This document shows positions 6,464 through 16,561 of a DNA stretch of 18,468 nucleotides, one piece after another. This DNA is from Burkholderiales bacterium (GTDB lineage Bacteria > Pseudomonadota > Gammaproteobacteria > Burkholderiales > Burkholderiaceae): contig CANBUA010000067.1 in NCBI GenBank assembly GCA_947372535.1, positions 1 to 18,468 of the forward strand. Reading direction: 5' to 3'. The stretch's first letter is position 1. The number at the start of each line of letters is the position of its first letter. The notes below the pieces were generated by a model. It saw nothing but the letters and a program-made list of their open reading frames with translations. It was not told the origin of the DNA and did not search any database. The position numbers and the translations under genes are program-made.

Positions 6464-6760
6464 TCAGTGCATGTGGTGAGACCCTCCAAGGCCGGCACCG
6501 TCACGGAAGTGCATCTCTTCAAGGGCATCTGCCGGCTCCTCGCTGGCTTGTTCTGCCGTCAAGGACTGTATGTTCTGCGCCAGGAAGCCTTTGGGCCCCG
6601 TCACCAGCTCATAGCGGACTTTGGAGCCCTGCTTGAGCGTTCGAAATCCCTCCATCTGGATGGCGGAGAAATGGGCAAAGACGTCACCGCCGCCCTGATC
6701 AGGTTCAATGAAACCAAAACCTTTGGCATCGTTGAACCACTTGACTGTACCTGTGGCCAT
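6464..6760 (-). CDS. Cold-shock-domain protein with C-terminal extension
   Basis: The first ~67 of 98 residues form a complete cold-shock domain: it starts [18 protein letters not shown], with RNP1 KGFGFI (13-18) and RNP2 VFAHF (27-31), a single-stranded nucleic-acid-binding beta barrel. Typical CspA-type proteins end near residue 68-70. This one continues for about 30 residues, first acidic ([16 protein letters not shown]) and then glycine- and histidine-rich, ending GGSHHMH; the tail's role is unknown. The start is ATG 6760 with a near-perfect AGGAGGT. The promoter (6787-6815) gives only a ~20-base leader, unlike the long cold-regulated leader of E. coli cspA, so true cold induction is not indicated. 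Confidence 0.93.
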   Translation of the reverse strand: MATGTVKWFNDAKGFGFIEPDQGGGDVFAHFSAIQMEGFRTLKQGSKVRYELVTGPKGFLAQNIQSLTAEQASEEPADALEEMHFRDGAGLGGSHHMH

Positions 6761-6786
6761 GTCGGCACCTCCTGCTATTTGTCCGG

Positions 6787-6815
6787 ATTCTGCTTTTCAC
6801 ATTGGAGGATGTCAA
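6787..6815 (-). promoter_or_regulatory. Sigma-70 promoter of the cold-shock gene
   Basis: On the minus strand a perfect TTGACA (6815-6810) is followed by a 17-base spacer and CAGAAT (6792-6787; 4 of 6 matches to TATAAT). The predicted start near 6780 lies about 20 bases upstream of the ATG. The rest of the divergent gap (6816-6979) shows no recognisable gene or strong site. Confidence 0.65.
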
Positions 6816-6979
6816 GGCGCGAGTTGTGACAGAAACCAACTGGGATGAGCGCCTGTCTTTTGGTGCTTTCCCTCATGCATCGCTCATGGTCTTTCGTGCG
6901 CCAGTATGATGAATCGAATAATCGTGTCTCTTGTGCGAATTTCGACCCCTTGTACTTCTGTAAATCGATCCAAGATGTC

Positions 6980-7008
6980 GTAACAGGACTCGATCACTCT
7001 CTTAGAAT
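6980..7008 (+). promoter_or_regulatory. Promoter of clpS-clpA, possibly giving a leaderless mRNA
   Basis: GTAACA (6980-6985; 4 of 6), a 17-base spacer and TAGAAT (7003-7008; 5 of 6) form a plausible sigma-70 promoter. The -10 element ends six bases before the clpS ATG, so transcription would start at or next to the A of the ATG. No Shine-Dalgarno sequence precedes the ATG, which agrees with this. Confidence 0.55.
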
Positions 7009-7014
7009 GTTTTC

Positions 7015-7367
7015 ATGACCCAGACGCTGCAAGTTCGTGCTTCCTCCGAGACGCCCAGGGCGCCGGATGGCGAGGGCGCTGGTTCGGTGGTGGTCGAGAA
7101 AGAGGCGCTCAAGGTCGAGCCGCCCAAACTCTTTCAGGTGGTGATGCTCAACGATGACTTCACGCCCATGGAATTCGTGATCTACGTCCTGCAGGAGTTA
7201 TTCCGGCATGACATTGAGACAGCCACTCAGATCATGCTCAAAATCCACCACGAAGGACGTGGTGTGTGCGGTGTCTTCACCAAGGACATCGCGGCCACCA
7301 AGGTCGAACTTGTTCTTGCAGCCGCCCGGCGCGCCGGGCATCCTTTGCAGTGCATCCTGGAGTCAGC

Positions 7368-7371
<4 letters not shown>
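7015..7371 (+). CDS. clpS: ATP-dependent Clp protease adaptor ClpS
   Basis: This 118-residue protein matches ClpS, the cytoplasmic adaptor that hands N-degron substrates to ClpAP. A flexible N-terminal tail (about 1-36) leads into the core [20 protein letters not shown] (41-60), with the N-degron pocket residues NDD (46-48) and HHEG (78-81) in place, then [11 protein letters not shown] and the C-terminal HPLQCILE. The ATG has no visible ribosome binding site and sits just after a promoter. The next Met (44) is inside the core domain, so 7015 must be close to the real start. Its stop overlaps the clpA start in ATGA. Confidence 0.97.
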
Positions 7372-9680
<2,309 letters not shown>

Positions 9681-9714
9681 GCCCCGGCTGAGGCCGCTCT
9701 CCGCTCAAGCACAA

Positions 9715-9740
9715 GGGCAGACTTCGGTCTGCCCTTTTTT
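9715..9740 (+). terminator. Intrinsic terminator of clpS-clpA
   Basis: GGGCAGAC (9715-9722) pairs perfectly with GTCTGCCC (9727-9734) around a TTCG tetraloop closed by C-G, followed by six T residues (9735-9740). It lies 35 bases after the clpA stop. On the opposite strand the hairpin directly follows the mtfA stop with only a weak T-rich stretch after it, so it may also help end the converging operon. Confidence 0.93.
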
Positions 9741-10546
9741 CATGGCTCAAAGGTCGCCGGCTCTTCGCCGAAGTAGCTCGCGAGCAGCCGATAGACAGCG
9801 GGATAATCTTCGCGCAAGGCCCTAGAGGCCACGAAGAACGCTTCGCTCACCACGGGGAAGAACTCGATCAGGCCATCGGTGGCGGCATAAGGATCGAGCC
9901 AGGTGGCCTCGCCTCGCGCCAGTGCCTCGCTGTGCTGGTCGAACGCTTGCCAAAGCACATCCTGCCAATGCTTTGATGAGGTGTCACGAGGGAGTGGTGG
10001 TACGCCAGTCGGCTCGCCGCCTGCGCTCATGTCGAGCACATGCACAAACTCATGGACCACGACGTTGTAGCTGCGGTCTTGCAGGCTGCCAGCCTGCTGC
10101 ACGTCATGCCAGGACAGCATGAGCGGGCCGCCAGGCATGGCCTCGCCAGCCAGCACCTCGTCGAAGTCATGAACCACGCCAGCATCGTCCGTGAAAGTTC
10201 GGTGGGCCAGCACCTGATCGGGGTGAACGACGATGCCAAGGAAGCTGTCGTAGGCCTTCAGGCCCAGTCGCATGATGGGCAGACAGGCTTGGGCGGCCAT
10301 GGCCACGGCCATCTCATCGGTGAGTTGGAGGCCGCCGGCCGGGGTGAACTGTTTGCGCGCCAGGAACAGGGTGCTCAGGGCGCGCAAGCGGTCTTGCCCC
10401 CGGCCATCACGCCAGGCCAGAAAAGGAAAATGCGACAGCGTCCGCGTCCACAGCTCATCAGGGATGGGGCGATGGCGCAGGATGCTGGCGTCGGACTGCC
10501 AGCTCGGCGGCACATGCCGGGCGAGCTGTGACCACAACAGCTTCAA
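9740..10546 (-). CDS. mtfA: Zinc-dependent peptidase of the MtfA family
   Basis: This 268-residue protein is close in length to E. coli MtfA (about 265), a cytoplasmic aminopeptidase that also binds the repressor Mlc. The zinc site is visible: HEFVH (165-169) followed by LD, with a likely third ligand E235 in VSEAFF. Other family-like segments are PLMLSWHDVQ and SYNVVVHEF. The start is uncertain: TTG 10546 overlaps the lpxH stop (TTGA) and lacks a clear ribosome binding site, and no suitable ATG exists before the conserved region. The gene is last in the 14879-9740 operon. Whether an Mlc partner exists in this organism cannot be seen here. Confidence 0.88.
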   Translation of the reverse strand: MKLLWSQLARHVPPSWQSDASILRHRPIPDELWTRTLSHFPFLAWRDGRGQDRLRALSTLFLARKQFTPAGGLQLTDEMAVAMAAQACLPIMRLGLKAYDSFLGIVVHPDQVLAHRTFTDDAGVVHDFDEVLAGEAMPGGPLMLSWHDVQQAGSLQDRSYNVVVHEFVHVLDMSAGGEPTGVPPLPRDTSSKHWQDVLWQAFDQHSEALARGEATWLDPYAATDGLIEFFPVVSEAFFVASRALREDYPAVYRLLASYFGEEPATFEP

Positions 10547-11382
10547 GGTGACGAAGGCCGGGTGATGGCCTGGCCCAAAGTGAGGCGGGCAAATCCGGTG
10601 GCGCTCAGGCGCAGCACTTCAGCGCGGTGTGGCTGCTCATCGAGCTCCCAATCGGAGAGCACGTGGCGAAGTGCGCTTGGCAGTGCAAAGGGCTCGGAGG
10701 CCGGGTGGTGCGTGTGGCCATGGATCAAGCTGACTGAGCCGGCCTGAATCAGCGCCGTGGCGGCGGCCTGGGGATCGACATCAGCCCAGTCGGTGGGCGC
10801 AATCTGCTGCTTGCGGCCTTCGCTGGCATTGCGCATGGCACGGGCTGCGTGCATTCTTTGGTCCAGTGGCTGCGCCAGGAAAGCGGCCTGCCAGGCGGGG
10901 CTTCTCACTTGCGCTCTGAATGCCAGGTAGTCGGTGTCGGCCAGGCACCAGGCATCGCCGTGGGTGAGCAAATGGCTTTGACCAAAGGCGTGCAGCACGG
11001 TGGGGTCGCTCAGCCAATGGGCATGGCAGGCAGCGCTCATCTGCGTGCCCAGCAGGAAGTCTCGATTGCCCACCATCAAGTAGAGGCTGAGGCGCTTTCC
11101 GGCTTGCGCCAACACCTGGGTGCATTGCTGCTCGAACGGCTGATGGCGCATGTCATCGCCGATCCAGGCCTCGAAGAGGTCGCCCAGGATGAACAGCGCA
11201 TCAGCGGGCGTGCCTTGCAGGTAGTGCTCGAAGGCTTCGAAGGTGCGCGGCCGGCCCTCGTGCAGATGAAGGTCGGAGATGAAATCAATGCACCGCCACG
11301 AGGGCGGTGCTGTCACGTCGCTGCCGGGCGTGGTGACCGGCGCGTCGTCAGAGGAGGGGCAGGGTGGCTGCCCGATCGTCAT
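10543..11382 (-). CDS. lpxH: UDP-2,3-diacylglucosamine diphosphatase LpxH
   Basis: This 279-residue calcineurin-like metallophosphoesterase removes UMP from UDP-2,3-diacylglucosamine to give lipid X in lipid A synthesis. Metal-ligand motifs are all present: SDLHL (D37, H39), LGDLFEAWIGDD (D68), VGNRDFL (N106; Arg instead of His in GNHD is typical of LpxH), LTHGD (H141) and HGHTHHP (H221, H223). ATG 11382 lies four bases after the ppiB stop, with GGAAG inside the end of ppiB. The frame stays open upstream inside ppiB, but that part is a shadow. The first ~28 residues are low-complexity and longer than in E. coli LpxH. Confidence 0.95.
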   Translation of the reverse strand: MTIGQPPCPSSDDAPVTTPGSDVTAPPSWRCIDFISDLHLHEGRPRTFEAFEHYLQGTPADALFILGDLFEAWIGDDMRHQPFEQQCTQVLAQAGKRLSLYLMVGNRDFLLGTQMSAACHAHWLSDPTVLHAFGQSHLLTHGDAWCLADTDYLAFRAQVRSPAWQAAFLAQPLDQRMHAARAMRNASEGRKQQIAPTDWADVDPQAAATALIQAGSVSLIHGHTHHPASEPFALPSALRHVLSDWELDEQPHRAEVLRLSATGFARLTLGQAITRPSSP

Positions 11383-11386
11383 CGCG

Positions 11387-11887
11387 TCAAACTTCCACGG
11401 CCTTGGTGATGACCACGTCTTCAAGGGGCACGTCGCCGTGGCCGCCCTTGTTGCCGGTCTTGACCTTCTCGATCTGGTCCACGATCTCGGTGCCGCCGAC
11501 GACTTTGCCGAACACCGCGTAGCCCCAGCCATTGCTGGATTCAGACGTGAAGTTCAGGAAGTCGTTGTTGGTGCCGTTGATGAAGAACTGCGCACTGGCC
11601 GAATGAGGCGCGCTGGTGCGGGCCATGGCCAGGGTGTACTTGTCGTTCTTCAGGCCGTTGTTGGCCTCGTTGTTGATCGGGTCACGTGTGGGCTTTTGCT
11701 TGAGGCCAGGCTCGAAGCCGCCGCCCTGGATCATGAAGCCCTTGATGACGCGGTGGAACACCGTGCCGTCGTAATGGCCATCACGCACGTAGGTGAGGAA
11801 GTTCTCGACCGTGGCGGGCGCCTTGGCCTCGTCCAGCTCGATGGTGATCAGGCCTGCGGTGGTGTGCAGTTCAACGGTCTTGGCCAT
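11387..11887 (-). CDS. ppiB: Cytoplasmic cyclophilin-type peptidyl-prolyl isomerase (PpiB)
   Basis: This 166-residue cyclophilin catalyses cis-trans isomerisation of peptide bonds before proline. Catalytic and binding residues are in [14 protein letters not shown] (R46, Q54) and SAQFFIN, with the late motif [11 protein letters not shown]. It starts at [12 protein letters not shown] with no signal peptide, so it is cytoplasmic, like E. coli PpiB (164 residues). ATG 11887 lies three bases after the stop of the upstream cyclophilin gene, with GGAG inside that gene's end. The two neighbours are clearly paralogous and share the same sequence skeleton. Confidence 0.96.
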   Translation of the reverse strand: MAKTVELHTTAGLITIELDEAKAPATVENFLTYVRDGHYDGTVFHRVIKGFMIQGGGFEPGLKQKPTRDPINNEANNGLKNDKYTLAMARTSAPHSASAQFFINGTNNDFLNFTSESSNGWGYAVFGKVVGGTEIVDQIEKVKTGNKGGHGDVPLEDVVITKAVEV

Positions 11888-11890
11888 GGT

Positions 11891-12466
11891 TCATTTCTCC
11901 AGGGTGGCTTGTTTGATGATGACGGGTTGCAAGGGCACATCGCCATGCATGCCCTTTTGCCCCGTGGGGACCTTGCGGATCTTGTCGACCACGTCCATGC
12001 CCGAGACCACCTTGCCGAACACGGCATATCCGTTGCCATCAGGCGATTGGGCGGCATCCAGGAAACCGTTGTCCTTCACGTTGATGAAGAACTGGGCCGT
12101 GGCCGAGCTGGGGTCGGCGGTACGGGCCATGGCCAAGGTGCCACGCACATTGTTCAGGCCGTTGCGGCTTTCCAGGGGGATGGGCGCGCGCGTGGGTTTT
12201 TCCTTCATGTCGGGCGTCATGCCGCCACCTTGGACCATGAAGCCGTCGATCACGCGGTGGAAGATCGTGCCGTTGTAGTGGCCGGCCTTGACGTACTGGA
12301 CGAAGTTGTCGACCGTCTTGGGAGCCTTGGCCTTGTCCAGTTGCACAACGATGTCACCTTGTGAGGTGACCAGCTTGACGGTTTGCGCATGCAGGCCCAC
12401 CGACAGCGACGAGGCCGTAGCACCGACGATCAGGGCGGTGCTCAGGCGTTTGATGAATGTGTTCAT
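11891..12466 (-). CDS. ppiA: Exported cyclophilin-type peptidyl-prolyl isomerase (PpiA-like)
   Basis: This 191-residue cyclophilin has a signal peptide: [20 protein letters not shown] followed by LSVGLHA, with likely cleavage after A27. It should act in the periplasm. The catalytic segment [14 protein letters not shown] (R71, Q79) and AQFFINV are intact. ATG 12466 overlaps the stop of the upstream transpeptidase gene in ATGA and has AAGGAG at good spacing. The frame opens 10 codons earlier, but that would spoil the signal peptide. Periplasmic location fits its neighbours, which act on the cell wall. Substrates are unknown. Confidence 0.94.
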   Translation of the reverse strand: MNTFIKRLSTALIVGATASSLSVGLHAQTVKLVTSQGDIVVQLDKAKAPKTVDNFVQYVKAGHYNGTIFHRVIDGFMVQGGGMTPDMKEKPTRAPIPLESRNGLNNVRGTLAMARTADPSSATAQFFINVKDNGFLDAAQSPDGNGYAVFGKVVSGMDVVDKIRKVPTGQKGMHGDVPLQPVIIKQATLEK

Positions 12467-13809
12467 CCAATGACTCCTTCGAAGAATATTTTCCACAGGC
12501 CGCCTTCTTTGCTCCAGTACTGGCGCTTGACGGAGCCTGTTCTTTCGCCCTCGTTGAGCTCACCGAAGGTGACCACGAGGATGTCGTTGCGGTCTTTCCA
12601 GCCCAGGATGGCCATGTCCTTGAGCTGGATGGGGCGGCCGCGCTGCGAAGCGGATTCGCGCTCCAGCGACTGGCGCCATTGACCCAGGTCCTTGGCGCCG
12701 GCCGAGAACTGCGGCGAGTAGAAGGACATGAGGCGGTTGATGTCGCCGCTGGCCCGTGCGACCCGCCAGCCTTCGATCAGGTTGTGCAGGTTGCGGCGCT
12801 CGGGCTCCTGGGCTTGGGGTTCAACCCACTCCAGGCTGCGCGCGATGATCACAGGCGTGGTGCGCGGCTGCACCCGGTCCATGATGGATTTGAGTTCGGG
12901 GTTGGCCAGGGCAACGCAGCCGTCCGTGCTTTGCGGGCTGCGGGCATAGCTGTCGCTGGGCACGCCATGCAGCCAGATGCCGCTGCCAGTGCGGCCCATG
13001 CGGCGGTCGTACTCGTTGGGGTAGTTCAGGGGCAGGGCACCGACGCCGTAGAAATCGGTCAGCTTGTCCGCTTCCAGGCGGCTGGTGATGTAGTACACGC
13101 CAATCGGCGTGCGCTGGTCACCTTGCACGTTCTTCTCTGCGCCCAGCTTGCCGATCGAGGCGTAATGGTCGGCCACCAGTTGCAGGCCGTTGGGACCATT
13201 TTCAAACAGATACAGGCGCGAGCGGCTGGCATCGACCGCAATCGCATGCTTGGTGCTGCTGGGCAGGTCAACGAACTGGATCGGGATCGCGCCCGCCGGT
13301 GGACGCTCTTGCAGTGCCGCGATGCGGCGGTTGGCCTCCGTGCGCAACTGTTCCAGCCGTTCAGGGGCCTTGCTCACCAGGTTGGCTGGCGCTTCGCCCA
13401 TGCGGGACAAAGGCGCGGTCTGGGCCAACAACAAATCGCCATAGACGAGCTGTGCCAGCTGGAAGTTGGGCACATCTTGAACGAGCTTTTGGGCTTTGGT
13501 CAGGGCGTCGCGTACATCGCCGCCGCCAATGAGGCGATAGACCGCCAGCAGGCGGCCTTCTGGGCTGTGTTCATCTGGGGCCTCGAAGACGTGTTCGAGG
13601 CCGGAGGTCAGTTCACCATGGGCTCGTTGGCGAGCCGCATGTTGGGATGTAGGCGTCGTGTTTTTCCGGCCGGCTTTGGCGTTGGCCCAGTCGGCTGACA
13701 TCAGCGAGGAGGCGGCCCAGAACGTGAGCGGGGCGCTGACACCCAGCACGAGCGCCGCGACCCGCCCCGCCGACATCCGGAAGGGCCGTCGGTTGCGAGA
13801 GGGTTTCAT
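12463..13809 (-). CDS. L,D-transpeptidase (YkuD domain) with C-terminal NTF2-like domain
   Basis: This 448-residue protein has an N-terminal hydrophobic segment (about 17-35, [20 protein letters not shown]) that would be a signal anchor or signal peptide. The YkuD domain spans about 186-325, with catalytic motif IWLHGVP (H281) and [10 protein letters not shown] (C298). The Arg that usually follows the Cys by two positions is Ala here, as I recall for a subgroup of these enzymes. The C-terminus (about 338-448) is a predicted NTF2/SnoaL-like fold ([20 protein letters not shown] to [10 protein letters not shown]). L,D-transpeptidases form 3-3 peptidoglycan cross-links or attach proteins to peptidoglycan. 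ATG 13809 shares one base with the upstream gene's stop, while an upstream ATG at 13842 is less likely. The exact reaction is not predictable from sequence. Confidence 0.92.
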   Translation of the reverse strand: MKPSRNRRPFRMSAGRVAALVLGVSAPLTFWAASSLMSADWANAKAGRKNTTPTSQHAARQRAHGELTSGLEHVFEAPDEHSPEGRLLAVYRLIGGGDVRDALTKAQKLVQDVPNFQLAQLVYGDLLLAQTAPLSRMGEAPANLVSKAPERLEQLRTEANRRIAALQERPPAGAIPIQFVDLPSSTKHAIAVDASRSRLYLFENGPNGLQLVADHYASIGKLGAEKNVQGDQRTPIGVYYITSRLEADKLTDFYGVGALPLNYPNEYDRRMGRTGSGIWLHGVPSDSYARSPQSTDGCVALANPELKSIMDRVQPRTTPVIIARSLEWVEPQAQEPERRNLHNLIEGWRVARASGDINRLMSFYSPQFSAGAKDLGQWRQSLERESASQRGRPIQLKDMAILGWKDRNDILVVTFGELNEGERTGSVKRQYWSKEGGLWKIFFEGVIG

Positions 13810-14879
13810 CACGAGCCAGAAGTTTCCTTCACGATCACCCATTCATTGCCATTGCGAACCAAATCGAGGCGCTTGCCACTGGAGACGTTCAGGCTGTCGG
13901 CCTTGTAGTCCTGACGAAAGCGAGCGGTGGCCTTGTTGCCGGAGACTTTGACGTCAAGGTCCGAGACCTTGACGGAAATGCTGCGCTTGCCGGCGATGCG
14001 CTCGCGGCGTTCTTGTTCCCAGGCCTTGTGGCTTTTGCCGCCGCCAAAATCGCTGGCATATGCAGCGAAGTAGGCGTCCAGGTCCTTGCGGCTCCACGCC
14101 GAGGCCCAGGCGCGAACGGCCGATTCAACGGCTTGCTCTTGCGCGTCACCCTTGGCTTCCACAGGCGCAGCTGTCGGGGCAGGCACGGGCGCAGGCGCAG
14201 GTGTCGGCGCCGGTGTGGCTGCCGGCTTGGGCGCAGGGGCTGGTGCGGGTGTCGGTGCCGGCGCAGGTGTCGGTGCGGCGGCTGGTGCGGGCTTGCCAGT
14301 GGCAGCGTTGTTGGTCAGGGAGGCCACGGCGGCGGCGCCGCGGTCCTTGGGAAACAGGTCGCGGATCATGGCCAACTTGGGTGCCACGGCCGAGCGGGTG
14401 TCGATCTGCAGGGCCTTGGAGTAAGCCTGGCTGGCCAGCTTGGCGTAGACATCGCCCAGGTTCTCGTAGGCGGTGGCGTAGCTGGGGTTGGTGCGAATGG
14501 CCATTTCAAGGGCTGTGCGCGACTTGTCGTACTGGCCTTGCTGGGCGTAGAGCACGGCCAGGTTGTTGAAGGGCTCGGGCAGCTCGGGGAAGTCTTCCGT
14601 GAGCTTTTGGAAAGCCGTGATGGCCTCGGCCGAACGACCGGCTTGCGACAGGCTGATGCCGCGCAGGAAGCGCATCATGGGATCGCGGGGCTTGGCGGTC
14701 AGGAACTGGTCGGCCTTTTGCAGTGCTTCGCTGTTCTTGCCGGAGGCCAGCAGCTTTTGAACGTCGGCAACTTCATCCGCACGAACGATCTGGCTGGAAA
14801 AGCTCAGCATCGCGATGGCAACGCACTGGGCAGCCAGGGCCGTCAGGCGGGCTCCGAAGAGGGGCGCAACAACTCGCAT
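13809..14879 (-). CDS. Exported TPR protein with Ala/Pro linker and C-terminal NTF2-like domain
   Basis: This 356-residue protein starts with a signal peptide (hydrophobic about 12-30, likely cleavage after VRA, residue 34). Residues about 36-165 carry tetratricopeptide repeats, for example ALQKADQFLTAKPRDPMMRF and PFNNLAVLYAQQGQYDKSRT. Residues about 197-239 are an Ala/Pro-rich linker. The last ~110 residues (VRAWASAWSRKDLDAYFAAY onward) look like an NTF2/Cif-like domain resembling the end of the downstream L,D-transpeptidase. It is probably a periplasmic scaffold acting with the transpeptidase; this is inference from coupling (TGATG overlap) and the shared domain. The ribosome binding site before ATG 14879 is weak. 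Confidence 0.9.
   Translation of the reverse strand: MRVVAPLFGARLTALAAQCVAIAMLSFSSQIVRADEVADVQKLLASGKNSEALQKADQFLTAKPRDPMMRFLRGISLSQAGRSAEAITAFQKLTEDFPELPEPFNNLAVLYAQQGQYDKSRTALEMAIRTNPSYATAYENLGDVYAKLASQAYSKALQIDTRSAVAPKLAMIRDLFPKDRGAAAVASLTNNAATGKPAPAAAPTPAPAPTPAPAPAPKPAATPAPTPAPAPVPAPTAAPVEAKGDAQEQAVESAVRAWASAWSRKDLDAYFAAYASDFGGGKSHKAWEQERRERIAGKRSISVKVSDLDVKVSGNKATARFRQDYKADSLNVSSGKRLDLVRNGNEWVIVKETSGS
14163..14291 (-). repeat. Ala/Pro-rich coding repeat (linker of the TPR protein)
   Basis: The sequence encodes about 43 residues, mostly Ala and Pro in PAPAPTP-like units, rich in GCAGGCGC/GGTGTCGG on the plus strand. Such a stretch separates the TPR and C-terminal domains and probably spans part of the periplasm as an extended linker. 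Its internal repetition makes length variation between strains likely. Confidence 0.85.
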
Positions 14880-14883
14880 GGTT

Positions 14884-14929
14884 CTTGTTTATCTCAGGTT
14901 CGTGGAAGAAATAACAAGTCGCTGAGATA
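14884..14929 (-). promoter_or_regulatory. Interlaced inverted repeats over the probable TPR-operon promoter
   Basis: CTTGTT (14884-14889) and TATCTCAG (14890-14897) are followed by their complements AACAAG (14913-14918) and CTGAGATA (14922-14929), in A-B-A'-B' order. On the minus strand a weak promoter overlaps them: TTGTTA (14917-14912), an 18-base spacer and GATAAA (14893-14888). The leader to ATG 14879 would then be almost absent. A repressor site is possible but unproven. Confidence 0.35.
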
Positions 14930-14973
14930 CCAGCCCGGCTGGGATGAACGGACCCTGAGGTCCGACCATCGCG

Positions 14974-15003
14974 CTGCCTGCTACCCGGTCTCGCGGCTAT
15001 ACT
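14974..15003 (+). promoter_or_regulatory. Possible promoter of the cysS operon
   Basis: TATACT (14998-15003; 5 of 6 matches to TATAAT) is preceded, after 18 bases, by CTGCCT (14974-14979), a poor -35 element. It is the best candidate upstream of cysS and would give a 5' leader of about 160 bases. No Shine-Dalgarno sequence of note precedes the cysS ATG. Confidence 0.35.
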
Positions 15004-15050
15004 CATCGGATTGTAGCTGAGCGTTGGCGTTGCACCGAGCCCCTTGTGGC

Positions 15051-15141
15051 CCGGACAACAAAGGTTGTGACCATGCGTGTCCGCCTGCTTGGATTCCCCT
15101 GACATCCTTCTGCGAATCGGACCAGCCTTACGGTTGTCCGG
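15051..15141 (+). other. Inverted repeats in cysS leader permitting alternative folds
   Basis: CCGGACAAC (15051-15059) is perfectly complementary to GTTGTCCGG (15133-15141), giving a 9-bp long-range stem. The same ACAAC (15055-15059) can instead pair locally with GTTGT (15064-15068) around an AAAG loop. The two folds exclude each other. There is no T-run after either, so this is a structural observation only. Confidence 0.4.
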
Positions 15142-15169
15142 TGGCAGAGTTTCCTCTCCAGCCTGACTG

Positions 15170-16561
15170 ATGAGCTTGCGCATTTTCAACAGCCTCTCCC
15201 GGCAGATGGAATCTCTGATTCCGATGGAGCCTGGGCATGTTCGCATGTACGTCTGCGGCATGACGATCTATGACCTGTGTCATGTCGGCCACGCCCGCAT
15301 GATGATGTCCTTCGATGTGGTGCAACGCTGGTTGAAGGCCAGCGGCCTGAAGGTGACTTATGTGCGCAACATCACCGACATCGACGACAAGATCATCCGC
15401 CGTGCGCTGGAGCGAGGCATCACCATCCGCCAGCTGACGGAAGAGATGAACGCGGCCATGCAGCAAGACATTGCGGCCTTGGGGATTGAGGCGCCCACGC
15501 ATGAGCCGCGTGCCACGGAATACGTTCCACAGATGTTGGCGCTGATCGACCGCCTGGAGCAAAAGGGCCTGGCCTACCGCGCCGCCAATGGCGACGTGAA
15601 TTACTCGGTGCGCAAGTTCGAGGGTTACGGCAAGCTGTCCGGCAAATCACTGGATCAGCTTCGGGCGGGTGAGCGGGTGGCTGTTGACGATGGCAAGCTC
15701 GATCCGCTGGACTTCGTGTTGTGGAAATCCGCCAAAGCGGAGGAGCCACCCGAGGCCAAGTACGAATCGAACTACGGCACGGGTCGCCCTGGTTGGCACA
15801 TCGAGTGCTCGGCCATGGCGTGCAGCCTGTTGGGTGAGCATTTCGACATCCACGGCGGCGGGCTGGACTTGCAGTTTCCGCACCATGAGAACGAGATCGC
15901 GCAGAGCGAAGGCGCCTCTGGCGGGCCGTTTGCCAACTACTGGATGCACAACGGCTTCCTTAACGTGGACAACGAGAAGATGTCCAAGTCGCTGGGCAAC
16001 TTCTTCACCATCCGCGATGTGCTCCAGCACTACGACGGTGAGACGATCCGTTTCTTCATCCTGCGCACGCACTACCGAAGCCCCTTCAATTACAGCGATG
16101 CAGGGCTGGACGATGCACGCCAGGGCTTGCGCCGGCTCTACACGGCGCTCGACGGCGTGAGCCTGCCCGATTCGCTGCCGGCCATCGACTGGACGCAAGC
16201 TCACGCGGCCCGCTTCAAGGCGGCCATGGACGAAGACATCAACACGCCGATGGCCGTGGCCGTGCTCTTCGAATTGGCTGCTGACCTGAACCGCGACAAA
16301 TCGGTGCCGACGGCTGTACTGCTAAAGTCATTGGCCGGTGTGCTGGGGCTCTTGCAGCAATCGCCCAAAGCCTATTTGCAAGGCGGCGCCGCTGGCGATG
16401 CCGACATCAATGTGGCGCAAGTGGAGGCACTGATCGCCGCCCGCGCCCAGGCCAAGCAGGCGCGCCAGTTTGCCGAGGCCGACCGCATCCGCACCGAGCT
16501 GACCGCCTTGGGCATCGAACTCAAGGATTCGGCGCAGGGCACCACCTGGGTCAAAGCCTGA
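15170..16561 (+). CDS. cysS: Cysteinyl-tRNA synthetase
   Basis: This 463-residue class I aminoacyl-tRNA synthetase is nearly the same length as the E. coli enzyme (461). It charges tRNA-Cys with cysteine in the cytoplasm. The HIGH signature is HVGH (38-41) and the KMSKS loop is at 270-274. The four zinc ligands that select cysteine are in place: C29 (YVCGMT), C213 (WHIECSAM), H238 and E242 (HHENE). The C-terminal anticodon-binding region ends [20 protein letters not shown], typical of the family. Its stop shares one base with the next gene's start (TGATG). The N-terminus lacks a strong ribosome binding site, but [12 protein letters not shown] agrees with relatives. Confidence 0.98.
   Translation: MSLRIFNSLSRQMESLIPMEPGHVRMYVCGMTIYDLCHVGHARMMMSFDVVQRWLKASGLKVTYVRNITDIDDKIIRRALERGITIRQLTEEMNAAMQQDIAALGIEAPTHEPRATEYVPQMLALIDRLEQKGLAYRAANGDVNYSVRKFEGYGKLSGKSLDQLRAGERVAVDDGKLDPLDFVLWKSAKAEEPPEAKYESNYGTGRPGWHIECSAMACSLLGEHFDIHGGGLDLQFPHHENEIAQSEGASGGPFANYWMHNGFLNVDNEKMSKSLGNFFTIRDVLQHYDGETIRFFILRTHYRSPFNYSDAGLDDARQGLRRLYTALDGVSLPDSLPAIDWTQAHAARFKAAMDEDINTPMAVAVLFELAADLNRDKSVPTAVLLKSLAGVLGLLQQSPKAYLQGGAAGDADINVAQVEALIAARAQAKQARQFAEADRIRTELTALGIELKDSAQGTTWVKA

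Noticed and set aside
6386..6829. Plus-strand frame of 147 codons over the cold-shock gene
   Set aside because: It is antisense to a clear cold-shock domain and spans its terminator and promoter.
14163..14291. GC-rich repetitive stretch that could be taken for a tandem DNA repeat or CRISPR-like array
   Set aside because: It is in-frame coding for an Ala/Pro linker, with no spacer-repeat periodicity.
15004..15169. Possible T-box or tRNA-like element upstream of cysS
   Set aside because: No T-box sequence, specifier-loop layout or terminator was found, and T-boxes are not expected in this lineage.
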